Origin: Kalaharituber pfeilii
Lineage: Eukaryota; Ascomycota; Pezizomycetes; Pezizales; Pezizaceae
Assembly: GCA_015179045.1 (NCBI GenBank)
Contig: WHUZ01000015.1
Location: 868,001-932,000 of the forward strand
Length of the DNA stretch: 64,000 nucleotides
Direction: 5' to 3'
The notes beneath the pieces were generated by a model. The model did no database searches. It had not been told where the DNA came from and was given only the letters and a program-made list of their open reading frames with translations. Positions within the stretch are counted from its first letter, which is position 1. Each line of letters begins with the position of its first letter. This document shows positions 49,979 through 60,686 of this stretch, one piece after another. Position numbers and translations under genes: made by a program.

Positions 49979-50796
49979 TGGTGCCGGTCATCAATATGGG
50001 ACCCCTGACAACCAAAATTACGGACTTGAACTTGAAGTGTAATTTCACTACCCAACCACATCTGATTAGAAATTAAACATCGTAATTATGTACTATTTTG
50101 TCTGCTCTACAATCCTTCGATGTCTGAATTAAAACATATTCAGAGAGTGTAGAGAAATTTTAGATTGAAAAGTTTGAATTTTGTATGAGGAGCCTCCCAA
50201 ATTTTACATGCCAAGATAGCCAAGACTATAGAATTAGTACTAGTGTAAAAGAAAATATTGCTATATACAGCAATAATCTATCTAATTTTTCGATGACTTT
50301 TATGTACACGTTCAGTAAACTCTTTTGTACCATATGTATAACCCTCTCGATAGGCCTCCATACTCTTCACTTTCACTATATACAACAGGGGTATGCACCT
50401 CCACAATGGAGGTATCTGCTGCAATAGAGGTACCACTTCCACTATTACCGCTCTCTTCTTCTGCCTCATAGCAGCAGCAAGCAAACAAGCTCTTCTTTTC
50501 TTGCTGGGGCGAGCCATAGATGTATAACCGGTATCAGCTGTCTCTAAAGAACTATTGCTGTGTTGTCAGTTATTTTTTCCGGTTGCAAAAAGTGATGAAG
50601 CAGAATATACTCACTCATAGGAAATTCACTCAAGTTTTCTGATGTCAAAAGCTGTTTCGTCGTCGTAATATTGCGGTGCGGAATCAGCACAGATTGATTG
50701 TTCGTGGCGGGTCAACCCGGGGCAGAGGTAATTTGGACCCATTAGTCAGCAAGCCAGCGAATTTTACAACAGGTCCCTTATTGATGACCGGCACCA
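49979..50796 (-). mobile_element. TA-flanked non-autonomous element, family M copy 1
   Basis: An 818-bp element with TA at both sides (49977-49978 and 50797-50798). The terminal inverted repeats begin TGGTGCCGGTCATCAATA and are followed by GGGACC. The minus strand encodes a short protein (50517-50278) starting MARPSKKRRACLLAAA and ending GYTYGTKEFTERVHKSHRK. It matches the start and end of the longer protein set in copy 2, as if the middle had been deleted. The family is not one I can name. Confidence 0.85.
50278..50517 (-). pseudogene. Internally deleted family M protein
   Basis: 79 codons. The N-terminal MARPSKKRRA segment is basic like a nuclear-localisation or DNA-binding tail. The C-terminal MEAYREGYTYGTKEF segment corresponds to a separate frame in copy 2. 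No catalytic aspartate motif is present, so it cannot be a complete transposase. Confidence 0.65.
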
Positions 50797-51625
50797 TACC
50801 AATCAAGGGAGCGGAAGCATTCAAATGAAACTCAAGCTTAAGTTATTGCTTCAAACTCTGACTTAAGGTCCAATGCATTAAGTTAACCACATATTAGGTG
50901 CGCACGGAATACATATTAGGTAGTCTCGAACCAAGCTTACCTAGATATGTATACAGATGTTCATGGGCAAGTGAACCATCTTACCGCTACATATTGGCTA
51001 CAATATTAATACATGGAAATACCGGAGCTCCTCCAGTAACAGGTGTCACGACTAAGGTCAAGATTTCAATACCTATGCAGTTTCGGGTGAACATAATGCT
51101 ACTGCGACACGTACAACTTCTCAGATAATCTCGCGCCTAGCACATCAGAGCTTAGGAACCTTGAAACAAGCCAAGGCCACCATAAGTAGTAAAGCAGACC
51201 CTCGTTCGATAGATATTTCTACTCATGAAAGTTACAGGGTGCATACATTCATCTTACTGCTACTCAGTCAAATTGTCTATTGGAAAATTTTCGGCCCTTG
51301 TACGTGATACCAGACCCACGGCACTGGATGTCATCCATTGCAGTCCACTCAAAGCCGATGAGTACGTTCCAACACATGTTTTGTCGCTTAAAACCCACAC
51401 ATCAGGATTGCTTTTCCAGAAGAAACAATTGTATGTAGACATATTTCATGGCTACCAATCGATAGGTCAGCCTGATCAGTACACTGGGCTCACTCGACTA
51501 GTTGTGGTGCATATAAGCTCGCGCGTATGGTCATAGGGCTCATAAACTTGTTAATCGTTAAACCTTTGTAAAGATTGCCTCTGCCAGGAAGACCACATGA
51601 TCACTACAAAGCAGTGACATAAGTA
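50797..51625. other. Intergenic between two elements
   Basis: About 830 bp with no convincing gene, tRNA or repeat. Confidence 0.5.
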
Positions 51626-52379
51626 GCGGTGGTCATCAATTATCTACAGTAAAGTAAAGGGAACATTTGTACTGTACATTAGCCGCGTCTTGGCAACAAT
51701 GCCCATTGGGCTATGTTCCGCTAAGGTTAGGTACACTATCGCAGTACATACATTTTTGGAAAAATCTACAGCACGAAATAGTCCCGTTACTTTTAGAAAA
51801 ACATTTACTTTACTTTAGATTTGCTACGAACCGCCCCCACTCAATGCAACCCCACACCACACGGCACCGCACCGCACCGCACCAAAAGGAGGCTCTTTGC
51901 ATTCGAAAAATAGCAAGAAATGCTGGATCTGGATATCAATTAATCAATTTTGATAGAATATCTAAGTCTTGCCTTCTAGCAGAGTTTTTGCCATGGTTGA
52001 GATATCGATTAGCTGCAATATGATCACTCCTATCTACTAGCTCCTGAAGCTCCTCTAAGTCCTCCTCTTCTTCCTCTGAACTGTACTCTGAGTGAAACTC
52101 CAAATCTAAATCATACTCCATGGTTGTCATCAAAACATTGATTTCAGCATCTATTTTCTTCTGTATTGACGCTTTTTGGCTTATACGAGGCATTGCGAAT
52201 CTGTAGTTGTGTTGATATGCAGGGTAGGGGTGAATGAGACTACAATTACAGAGTTCAAGCCTTAGCTTTTTTGCATTTTGGACCGGTCATCAATTGCCGG
52301 CCACATATGGCTAGACGTACAGGGATATGAAATGTATGAATGTTCCATTACTTTACTGTAGATAATTGATGACCACCGC
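51626..52379 (-). mobile_element. TA-flanked non-autonomous element, family P
   Basis: A 754-bp element flanked by TA (51624-51625 and 52380-52381). Terminal inverted repeats of about 40 bp start GCGGTGGTCATCAATTATC and are nearly identical. The first part, GGTCATCAAT, is shared with the ends of family M copy 1, which suggests a distant relationship. It carries one minus-strand frame (52193-51936) for an acidic protein and no catalytic domain. Confidence 0.85.
51936..52193 (-). pseudogene. Acidic N-terminal transposase-like fragment
   Basis: 85 codons starting MPRISQKASIQKKIDAEINV, then a glutamate-rich run (SEEEEEDLEELQEL) and an AANRYLNHGKNSARRQDL segment. The last part recalls the N-terminal region of some fungal PIF/Harbinger-type transposases, but from memory only. 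The frame ends without any catalytic motif. Confidence 0.5.
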
Positions 52380-52759
52380 TAGTATGTACAACCGGCCATC
52401 TTAAGAAGAACGACTTAAGCATCCTTGGAATATCACAAGTCCAATGCCTCTTTCGAAACCTATGCATTATGTATTCACATGCATGACGGCTAGATAGGAG
52501 TAGGATTATAATTATAAAGGCACCTTGTGATCTGCTGTCAGACTGCATTGATGAGCTCGTATTGTTTGTTAGTATCTTTTCATTGATAACTCTGCAGGTC
52601 TCGGCACCAGAATGACTACCCCAAGTCGACCGCTTTTCTCATTGATTTGATCTCATCCTCATCATCAGTTCATGCACAACAACGGTGTAGAGACTTGCAT
52701 TCCATTACACTCCTTCAAACCAACTACACGGAAGCAATTCTTCTATTTATAAGGACAAA

Positions 52760-53714
52760 ATGAGTCATCGTATAGGTAATATACCAACTCCTCCAGCAGT
52801 AACAATTCACAAACATGCTAATCCCATCTGTAGGCAGCAACTGGCGTTATGTTTGGGACCCCGATATTGAAGACGGTGTCAAGCAGTTTCAGAGTGAAGA
52901 AGAGTACAACACCTTTATGTCTATGATCCGAAGATCTTCCTTTGGTGAACACTTCACAAGTATAGAGCAAGAGTTGATGACTCTCCTTCTATATATTGAC
53001 ACGAATGGCTTTGAGCCCCATTTTCACATTTATCGGGAGAGCTTCATCAGAGATTATCATAATTTGAAGCAAACAATGGTTCACGAACGCGGCGGGGCAC
53101 CTAATTTCGATTTTGATGGCTGGGCCCGCCACATGTCAACAATCGAACTCAAGGTTGATATACAGACGCTGGTTCTGCATGGACGAAAGGCCAATTCATG
53201 CAACGGTCAGGATGGGGTGCCTGATCTTGATCCGAGGCTCCTTAACCTCCTCATCAATTTTTGCCAGGAAACTGCGTTTTGCATTCTACAGGAAGTGATG
53301 CTTGCTCAGTGGAATAAAGACCTTGGTCACGCTTCTGCATGCGAGCATCTTGGAAAAAATTTCTCTTGGAGGTTCAAAGCATGGCGGCAGCCATGTATGG
53401 AGGAAGAAATTGACTATATCAAACGATACATTCGCTTCGACCGAGATAACAATCTCGTTCGTTTCATGGATGATCTCATGTTTCTTCTAACAGAAATCTA
53501 CCTCAAGCTTCACGATGGGCATGCAAACTGTAATCAAGGCTGCGTGTACCGTACGAAAATGGGTGCCAAACTTCGGGCGTTGTTTTTTTATGGATGTCTC
53601 GGCGCCGATCCACTGACTTCCATTGAAGTCAAGCAGCACACCTTGCGGGAGATGGTATGTTCCCATATTGTTGACGACCCAAGCGGCCAGCGGACAAATC
53701 TTGGGATCTTCTAA
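52760..53714 (+). CDS. Orphan protein of 298 residues
   Basis: Not recognised. Exon 1 is 52760-52775 (MSHRI plus one base), followed by a 58-nt intron (gtaata donor, catgctaat branch region, ctgtag acceptor). Exon 2 is 52834-53714, an uninterrupted frame. The product starts MSHRIGSNWRYVWDPDIEDG and is rich in Trp, His, Cys and acidic residues. It has helical stretches such as SIEQELMTLLLYIDTNG and FMDDLMFLLTEIYLKLHDG. A cysteine/histidine cluster near residues 245-255 (HANCNQGC) could bind a metal. No signal peptide or transmembrane helix was seen. An alternative is to start inside the intron frame at 52815, but the spliced version gives a better initiation context. Like the gene at 40816-41559 it appears lineage-specific. 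Confidence 0.7.
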
Positions 53715-54525
53715 ACAAATCATCTATCAGACACTTGAGTATTGGATAACAGTCCTACTTCTTTCTTCCCTCAAGTTCCACCTTTCTTGATATTCTGTCT
53801 TCTCGGCTTTTTCCATTTCTTTGTGCTTCCTTTCTCAATTTCCAATGATCCTTGAAATGATTGTACCTTTTCACTTCCATTTTAGCTATAGTGTTGAAGT
53901 TCGATAAGCTCGTCTATGTCAAATTGCAGAATCGCGATGCGTGGTTACTACTGTATTTCTACTTCGAGGTCTCTTTCTTTTCTTTTCTTTTCTTTTTTCC
54001 GCATTTTCTCTGTCTTTTTCTTTTTCCTTCTCCTTTGTTTGTTGATCCTCTCCATCATTGGCCTTTTCTACTATTCTTTTTTCTCTTATTTTTTTTTTCG
54101 TTCATATTTTTCGTATAGTGCTGCACCCTTTCTTGGCATTGTTTCACTCTTGTTTTCCTAGCTTTGGCCCGGACTACTAGTAAGACAGCTTCAACTGCTT
54201 TGACCAATGCATGATTCACATCGTGTTGACCAAATTATCATGTAAAAGATACCTGAGACCCGGGACGATGCTACTGAGACCCTGCCTGTGGCTCAATGAA
54301 CTCATCGTAATGAACATTAGCTTGTACAAAAAAAAAACTGGCGCTACGTAGTCTAGGCGAAATCATACAAGGCTATTCATGATCAGCTATAGCCACCTTA
54401 TGTTTTCGCGCTCAGAAGCGAGATCCCAGCCCAAGTGGTGTGCAAGTCAAATATATAGTAGACGTGAGAATAATTATAGAGAATAGCAAACTTGAACGTG
54501 TTAGATCATGGTATTAATACAAGTA
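53715..54525. other. Intergenic, T-rich
   Basis: Pyrimidine-rich region with a TTTTC repeat near 53968-53998. A small stretch at about 53886-53968 could be an exon (LKFDKLVYVKLQNRDAWLLL) but has no partner. No gene called. Confidence 0.45.
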
Positions 54526-54870
54526 CTGTCGCTTACCTATTAGTGACCGAGCACCTATTAGTGACCGATCTCTTGGCACTCCCCCCGTACAACTTCCACA
54601 TGCAATATCTTCAGCGTCAGGCATGCTAGCAACATGAGATAAATTGCGGAATGTACAGCAGGTGCGCCTGAACATTTGGAGGATATTTGATGGCCACACT
54701 ATATATACACCTTTTGTAATTCAATGATATGCAGAGAAAGTATAGCATTCTACCCCCCCTTGCATAGTAAAGGATAGCATACACTAAATACTATGTGACT
54801 ATCCTCAACTATAGCTCTTCGTACTCTCAAGTGACTATAGAAGAAGAGTAGCTCACCTAAATGATAGTAG
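54526..54870 (+). repeat. Left arm of the long inverted repeat
   Basis: Inverted match of 55985-56328. Identical for the first 269 bases apart from one base in a C run. Confidence 0.92.
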
Positions 54871-55984
54871 AATAAGTCGCTGTTGATTTCTGTCGCCTCA
54901 AAAGCAGTTACTAAAATATCTGAAAGTGCCGGAATTGCTAAAGCTACTAGTATGTTCTACTGCACATATAATATACCCCACTGCAATCAATATACCACTC
55001 TAAAAGCAGCATTTCTATGCTCTAGATATAATTAATAGTGTTTTGTATAACTAAAGTAGTAGATATATGATGAACCAATTCTTTAATTACTATATTCTAT
55101 CAGCCAGTACAAATTTATACCAATTGCTGCTACTTCAATATCAGAGTACCGTTACTCTCTATAGACCTTGTCCTGAGTGCTCTACATATGCTAGTCCTCT
55201 GCGTAGCTCATATAGCACTCGTTTATGCGACTGCGATGCCAGCGCCGGTACTATCAGCTCACATATCACTTACATATGTGCAATTACTGACTGCCCGCCG
55301 TATTCTTGCGGTGAACCTATAATAAGACACTAACCACCCTGACAGAAGTTCTTGCAGCTAATTATACCTATGAGGTCATTATAGGATAGTGTATATCTAG
55401 ACACAATTCCACTTACTATATTGCTATAAGAAATACTAAATTTTGTTAGTATTGCTCCCTATATTATTCTATATAGATGTGCATGGCAGTAATACTATTA
55501 TTCTTACCTCCTCTATCAACTATGGTATATGCTATTAATATTGACATAGTAAGAAGTTCATCTCATCAACTAATCCTATCAGTTAGATATATGCTATTAT
55601 AGCTATCAGGATACTTCTATACCAGCTAATTTTGCAGCTATATACTATTATTAATATAGATATCTATCAGGTCTACCAATTCTATTATCCTACTAGAGGC
55701 TGTCGTACTCATAAGAGTGTTTTTCCTAGCAATTAATACTATCAATCTTGAAATATACTATACTATTCTTGAGGGTGTTTTCCCAGTAGCCAACACTCCC
55801 AATTATATTACATACTATCGTAATTATAAGAGTAGTCTTATAGCTATTAATCCTGTCATTTCTAGTATATGCAGTTGCTTGTTGCAAGTAATAAGAGAGT
55901 ATATTGGCAGTTTTGGCACTTCCGGCACTTTTGGCTATTTCAGTGACTGATTTGAGGCTACAGAAATTCAGAGCAGCCTTATCC

Positions 55985-56328
55985 TATCACCATTTAAGTT
56001 AGCTATCTTCTTCTATAGTCACTTGAGAGTGTGAAGAGCTATAGTTCAGAATAGTTATATAGTATTTAGTGTATGCTATCCTTTACTATGCAAGGGGGGG
56101 GTAGAATGCTATACTTTCTCTGCATATCATTGAATTACAAAAGGTGTATATATAGTGTGGCCATCAAATATCCTCCAAATGTTCAGGCGCACCTGCTGTA
56201 CATTCCGCAATTTATCTCATGTTGCTAGCATGCCTGACGCTGAAGATATTGCATGTGGAAGTTGTACGGGGGGAGTGCCAAGAGATCGGTCACTAATAGG
56301 TGCTCGGTCACTAATAGGTAAGCGACAG
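55985..56328 (-). repeat. Right arm of the long inverted repeat
   Basis: Inverted match of 54526-54870. The C/G run here has eight bases versus seven in the left arm. Confidence 0.92.
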
Positions 56329-56330
56329 TA

Positions 56331-57528
56331 GCAGACTATATAACTGCTACTCTATATACAGTAGCACTTGGACGTGCGTATGACAAACATGCGTTCACAC
56401 CTGGATAAGCTTTATGCGGCACCGAGCATGAGATCAAGGTTCGTTCATGTTGCACGAAATGTAATCTAGGACAAAGCTACATAGTTGAATGTTTGTTTCA
56501 CTTGTGAGCGCATTTGAAATCCATGTGATCGTACCCTAGTATGGTTCGGCCATAGATTGTAGGCACCATACTTGATGGCAATAGTGCTTTGTTCCAGTTG
56601 CAGTTGACCCATGCTTACTAATATGATACAGTATCCGAATGCCTGCAGCCGACCCTATGCATACAACGACTTACTGCCGTGCGGTCGTAAACTTTGACGG
56701 CCCATCATTACTTTGGTTTTGAGGAACCAATCAAACGCACCTCGCTCAGAGGAGTATGGTACGGGAACTCTGAAACAACAGTTCTGACGCGCTTTGCAGT
56801 ACAAAAGATATTGTGAATGGTATCATGCAAGTTGTTTCGTTGCTGATCATACTTGTTTCGCATTGCCAGATGCGGCTAAGGCATTCAGGATGTATTCAGA
56901 ATCTGAATCCATAGCCTCACGGAAACAACAGTGAAATTATCAAACTGCCATATCTGAAAGCTTATAATTTTACACGTTGCTCCCTCCCCTAGGCCGCAAA
57001 GCTTCAAACAGGAGCTTTCACTGACATACTTGATACCAGCCTCCTGACTTGGCTCCTTAATACATGACTCCGGGCGCGACTGCCCTGACCAAGATGGGGC
57101 CAAGGTGCCCAGGAACGATGGCCATACATTGTACTACTCGTGTCTAGGCCATCAGTACAGCTTCAAAAATACCCTAGCATGCAGGCAACTTCTCCGCCGT
57201 ACTAGACTATCGCCACTTGGAATTGCAGCGTGAGCACTATAATATCAGAACCTCCGTCTCTAAGATTGAAAGCGTCTCCTGCTACTGCCTCGACTCACGA
57301 AACTTACCTTCAGCTCCATTCTGCGGATAAAAATAACTGAACACATAACTTACATCACTGAGGTACTTGTCTTTCTGTTATAGAATTTTCGCATTCAATC
57401 CTTGATATTCTTCAGTATTTGCAACTTTTGGCTTAGGAGGCCTGAAATCAACCAGAAATTATCAACTATCGATCACAAGATACCTTTCTAACTTCTGGAA
57501 TCATCAGAGTTAACCTCCCTGCAACTAA
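56331..57528. other. Intergenic, promoter side of the 57529 gene
   Basis: No gene recognised. The last 150 bases before the ATG are A/T- and pyrimidine-rich, as expected for a fungal promoter and leader. Confidence 0.5.
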
Positions 57529-59643
57529 ATGGCAGACCTGGCATCAGATTCCTTTAAGAACAGTGGATCCACTGGCCTTCATTTGAAACAAAGCTCAGAG
57601 GAGTCTGAGCGGCGAAGAGCCATAACCTGTGGAGAGTTCTATTTAGCTCGTGCAATTCCCCCCCCTCCCCCCCCCCCTGCCCCTCCCCCTCCTGACCCAA
57701 TGAAAGTGCTAAAGTTGAACGGACCAATTGTAGGTGGGTCTAGGCCTACCCAGCCGGCGCCTCCCATGGGCAGAAATCAAACGGATTCGGAGTCACAAGG
57801 TTCTCAAGGCTCAGAACAACCTTCCCTTGGAACTTCTTCAGAAGAAATGCTATCTGATTTTGGGCCCACTAGGATTCCACTTCCTCCGTTGAGTTCAAGT
57901 ACTAAGCGCTCCAGCATAGAAGGTCAAAATGTCCAAGCCGGCACAGAAGGGTCAGATCTGCTTTCATTTTCGGACCCGTCAATGATTTTTATGAAAAGTT
58001 CTATGCCTCCGCCGCCGCAATCACCCCAGAATGAGCTGCTACAAGCTACAGTGTCAAATATGATGGATCCACAGCCTTTGATTCCATTACCGGCTAATGG
58101 TAAAAAAGACAAGAGTGTGCAGAGCAGTGAGCAGCAAGGGTCTGACGCTAAGGCAGATGAGAGCACATACTCATTTGATTCTTTTAGAGAAGGTTTTCGT
58201 GAAGGCTTACTTGACTGGCCCCAAGAAAGGAAGGCAAAGAACGTACAGCAGCAAGGTGAAGTGGCTGGTGAAAGCGAGGACGAAGAGGAATCATATGGTG
58301 AGGATTCTGCTTTTGAAATGGAGCGGAACGCTCTCAACCGATGGCTTAGAGATGGTGTCAACACCTTTGGTGATATTAACCACATCTCTGCTCCTTCAAG
58401 TGTGTCCAGTTGGCTAGGAACTTCGGAAGATACCCCTCCAAAGCCGGCACAAGTAGTTCAGCCGGTTCCAAAACACCTTCGGCCCTCAGCAGAGCTCAAA
58501 GCCCCCAGGAGTAAACAAAGTAAAAAGGGCCATGACTGGGAAACTATCTCAGCTGAGATTTCAAGTTCATCACAGCCACCAGCAGCACTTCCTTTACAGC
58601 CTCGTTACCCTCAGCCAGGGTGGCAAACAACACCGGAGGCTCCATCCAACAGTAGTTCTGCTCAGTCAGCGGCTCCGCGTGTTGCTCGCCAGCATCCTTT
58701 TCGACACCCTAAGCGTGTTGTTCAGACTAGGATGCCACGTCGACTCGTTTGTGTTCCCCCCACGCCACAACCTAACAGCAAATACAAGCCACCTCAGTTA
58801 GTATCACATAGAGGGCTACTCCTGGTCACGAAATCAGGAGTAAGTAAACCAACAGTTCCCGTAGTCACGGTAAAGGTTAAGAATTCAGATGGTGAACGAT
58901 CCTGGGAGCAGCTACTGGTGGATCACCTTCATAAACGACCTACAGGATTTATGGAAGGGATATTTCCAAAATTGAGCGGCCGAGTTGAGGACCAAATTAA
59001 TTACGGAACATCGCTGGAGGACCGAAAGCGCAATCTACAGTTGCGAGCAGCAATAGCAAGACTTCGCCCCATAGCAGTCGCAGCTGTACGAAACTTGCAT
59101 ACTGAGAAGATTGCCCGCTTTCGAACTGTATTGAATAGTCGGTACGCACTATACTCTAAATCCGAGAAGCAGAAACCCTCTACAAACGCAAATCAGCTGG
59201 GGAACGATTTTAAAAGACGACCGCGAAGCAAATCAGTAGGAGATGGACCCGAGCTACCTGGATTACCAGATGGTAACGATAGCGGGGATAGTGACTCAAG
59301 TAGGGAGGGGAATGGCTTGAGAAGGAGAGGTAACGGTGGCGGCTATAGAGGAAGGGGAAGACCAAACATTGGAAGAGGCGAACCCTCCGATCCGGCTATC
59401 ACGGTTCCTGAAGCGAAACAACAGTCGAGATTTTATGAGGTGATGCTGCTGCTGCTGATTAGAGGGCTCGTATTGCTGCCAATAGGGTTGACAATCCTTT
59501 TGGTTGCACAACGACGCAAGATATGTTTACTAGAAGACATCTTGAACTTGTGGGTGTATCAAGATTATGAGTTCAAACCGATGGTATGCCCATACACTGA
59601 GTATCCAGAGGAAGAATTATCTGGCATTGCAAACTTCGGTTGA
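57529..59643 (+). CDS. Orphan proline-rich protein with C-terminal membrane anchor
   Basis: Not recognised. One uninterrupted frame of 704 codons starting MADLASDSFKNSGSTGLHLK. Residues 44-56 form a polyproline stretch (IPPPPPPPAPPPPDP) of the kind that binds SH3 or profilin. The middle is Ser/Pro/Glu-rich and probably disordered. Residues of about 455-545 look helical and folded: SWEQLLVDHLHKRPTGF, then LQLRAAIARLRPIAVAAVRN. An RG-rich patch (GGGYRGRGRPNIGRGE) precedes a hydrophobic helix, MLLLLIRGLVLLPIGLTIL, which is followed by a 48-residue tail. The anchor near the C-terminus suggests membrane attachment with the bulk on one side. A 37-nt T run begins about 25 bases after the stop. Confidence 0.8.
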   Translation: MADLASDSFKNSGSTGLHLKQSSEESERRRAITCGEFYLARAIPPPPPPPAPPPPDPMKVLKLNGPIVGGSRPTQPAPPMGRNQTDSESQGSQGSEQPSLGTSSEEMLSDFGPTRIPLPPLSSSTKRSSIEGQNVQAGTEGSDLLSFSDPSMIFMKSSMPPPPQSPQNELLQATVSNMMDPQPLIPLPANGKKDKSVQSSEQQGSDAKADESTYSFDSFREGFREGLLDWPQERKAKNVQQQGEVAGESEDEEESYGEDSAFEMERNALNRWLRDGVNTFGDINHISAPSSVSSWLGTSEDTPPKPAQVVQPVPKHLRPSAELKAPRSKQSKKGHDWETISAEISSSSQPPAALPLQPRYPQPGWQTTPEAPSNSSSAQSAAPRVARQHPFRHPKRVVQTRMPRRLVCVPPTPQPNSKYKPPQLVSHRGLLLVTKSGVSKPTVPVVTVKVKNSDGERSWEQLLVDHLHKRPTGFMEGIFPKLSGRVEDQINYGTSLEDRKRNLQLRAAIARLRPIAVAAVRNLHTEKIARFRTVLNSRYALYSKSEKQKPSTNANQLGNDFKRRPRSKSVGDGPELPGLPDGNDSGDSDSSREGNGLRRRGNGGGYRGRGRPNIGRGEPSDPAITVPEAKQQSRFYEVMLLLLIRGLVLLPIGLTILLVAQRRKICLLEDILNLWVYQDYEFKPMVCPYTEYPEEELSGIANFG

Positions 59644-59664
59644 GAGTTGTACACGGTAACGTTT

Positions 59665-59667
<3 letters not shown>

Positions 59668-59704
<37 letters not shown>
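59668..59704. repeat. Poly(T) run of about 37 nt
   Basis: T run just downstream of the 57529 gene. Its exact length may be an assembly artefact. Confidence 0.85.
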
Positions 59705-59955
59705 CTGAAGTTCGCAGGTAGAGTTCTAGTTGCCAGTTTGTAATATGTAATTTGCAGGTCTCTACAAGGAGCTATATGAAGTAGGGTTTTCAGTAATCTC
59801 GATAAAGCTTAACGTTTTCAGAATATATAGCCTGTTTGTTTGAATGCACTAGTCTAGCATGGAAGCCTCCTTCCTAGTCTCGTAAAGCTTGTGCCCGGCG
59901 TCAAGACAAAGAAGTAGGAATTCTGGTAATAGTAGTCCTAGTCTGGTTGGCTGCA

Positions 59956-60530
59956 TGGTGGAGTGGTGAAAGGGACCACAACGTTTAAAGTTCTACTACA
60001 TTACCAAATCACACCTAATTGAAACCTAAAGGGCATTAATATGTACTATTTATCTGTTCTATAACTCTATGTCTTCTACTTTATGAATAAAAAGAAGGAA
60101 AATAAGGAGTGGGTAGAAAAGGAGGTACTGTACTTTGTGTGGGAGAGCTGAAAGATGTAACGTGCCAAGCATGCCAAATTAGTACTAGTATAGGAGAATG
60201 TTACTCTATTTGGGATCGATTCTTCTCTAACTGTTATACTTCCTTTGGGCTAATACCATTTGTACTACAGGTGACCATGGCTATAATGAACCTCTTTTTA
60301 GTGAAAACCTGGCTATAGTGAAGGAATGGCGAGCTTCTTTGTCTACACAGGTAAAGAAAGTGCCCTCGCTATAATGAAAACTGCTTATAGTGAAGAAAAT
60401 CGGTCAGATTCTTGGCCTTCATAATAGCCATGTTCACCTGTAGTACCATACGTACAGTACAACCATCCCGATATGCCCGTAAACATTCATAGAAAAATGA
60501 TTGATTTCATTGGTTTGTTTTCAGAGTTAA
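59956..60530 (-). mobile_element. Decayed family M copy 3, interrupted by a MITE
   Basis: The left end starts TGGTGGAGTGGTGAAAGGGACC, close to the copy 2 end. Sequence to about 60250 and again about 60455-60510 parallels the reverse complement of copy 2, for example the counterpart of the YGTDEF-encoding stretch (ACAACCATCCC near 60461). The 179-bp MITE lies between the two matching parts, so it inserted into this copy. No clear right terminus was found. Confidence 0.7.
60265..60443. mobile_element. 179-bp TA-flanked MITE nested in family M copy 3
   Basis: TA at 60263-60264 and 60444-60445. Terminal inverted repeats read CTACAGGTGACCATGGCTAT on the left and CTACAGGTGAACATGGCTAT on the right. 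Inside the left end, TGGCTATAATGAACC and TGGCTATAGTGAAGG flank a related 17-nt unit, giving the same 15-then-17 spacing seen in the MITE at 12303-12783. Confidence 0.85.
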
Positions 60531-60686
60531 AAATAACTTGAATAGTGGGATATAGTTACCTCAAGAAAATCCAGGTTGTCCGGTACTGGGAGATCGTTCG
60601 ATTGCGAAGATGAGATACTAAATGTGAGTGTATTATATTGCGACCGAGGCCTGGAGGCTTCATTGATGCCCGCTAGGAGCCGGTTA

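Larger units (their letters stand above)
54526..56328. mobile_element. Non-autonomous 1.8-kb element with very long terminal inverted repeats
   Basis: Flanked by TA (54524-54525 and 56329-56330). The ends start CTGTCGCTTACC and contain ACCTATTAGTGACCGA twice at 18-nt spacing. The two arms match for the first 269 bases with only a 7-versus-8 C-run difference, then diverge gradually to at least 345 bases, and weaker similarity reaches about 430. The core (about 54960-55900) is AT-rich and shows no transposase. The end layout resembles that of the Fot1/pogo element at 26050-28271. Confidence 0.9.

Noticed and set aside
53861..54161. Hydrophobic frame resembling a membrane protein
   Set aside because: The hydrophobic residues come from a T/C-rich simple-sequence tract. 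Only about 28 codons at its start look protein-like.
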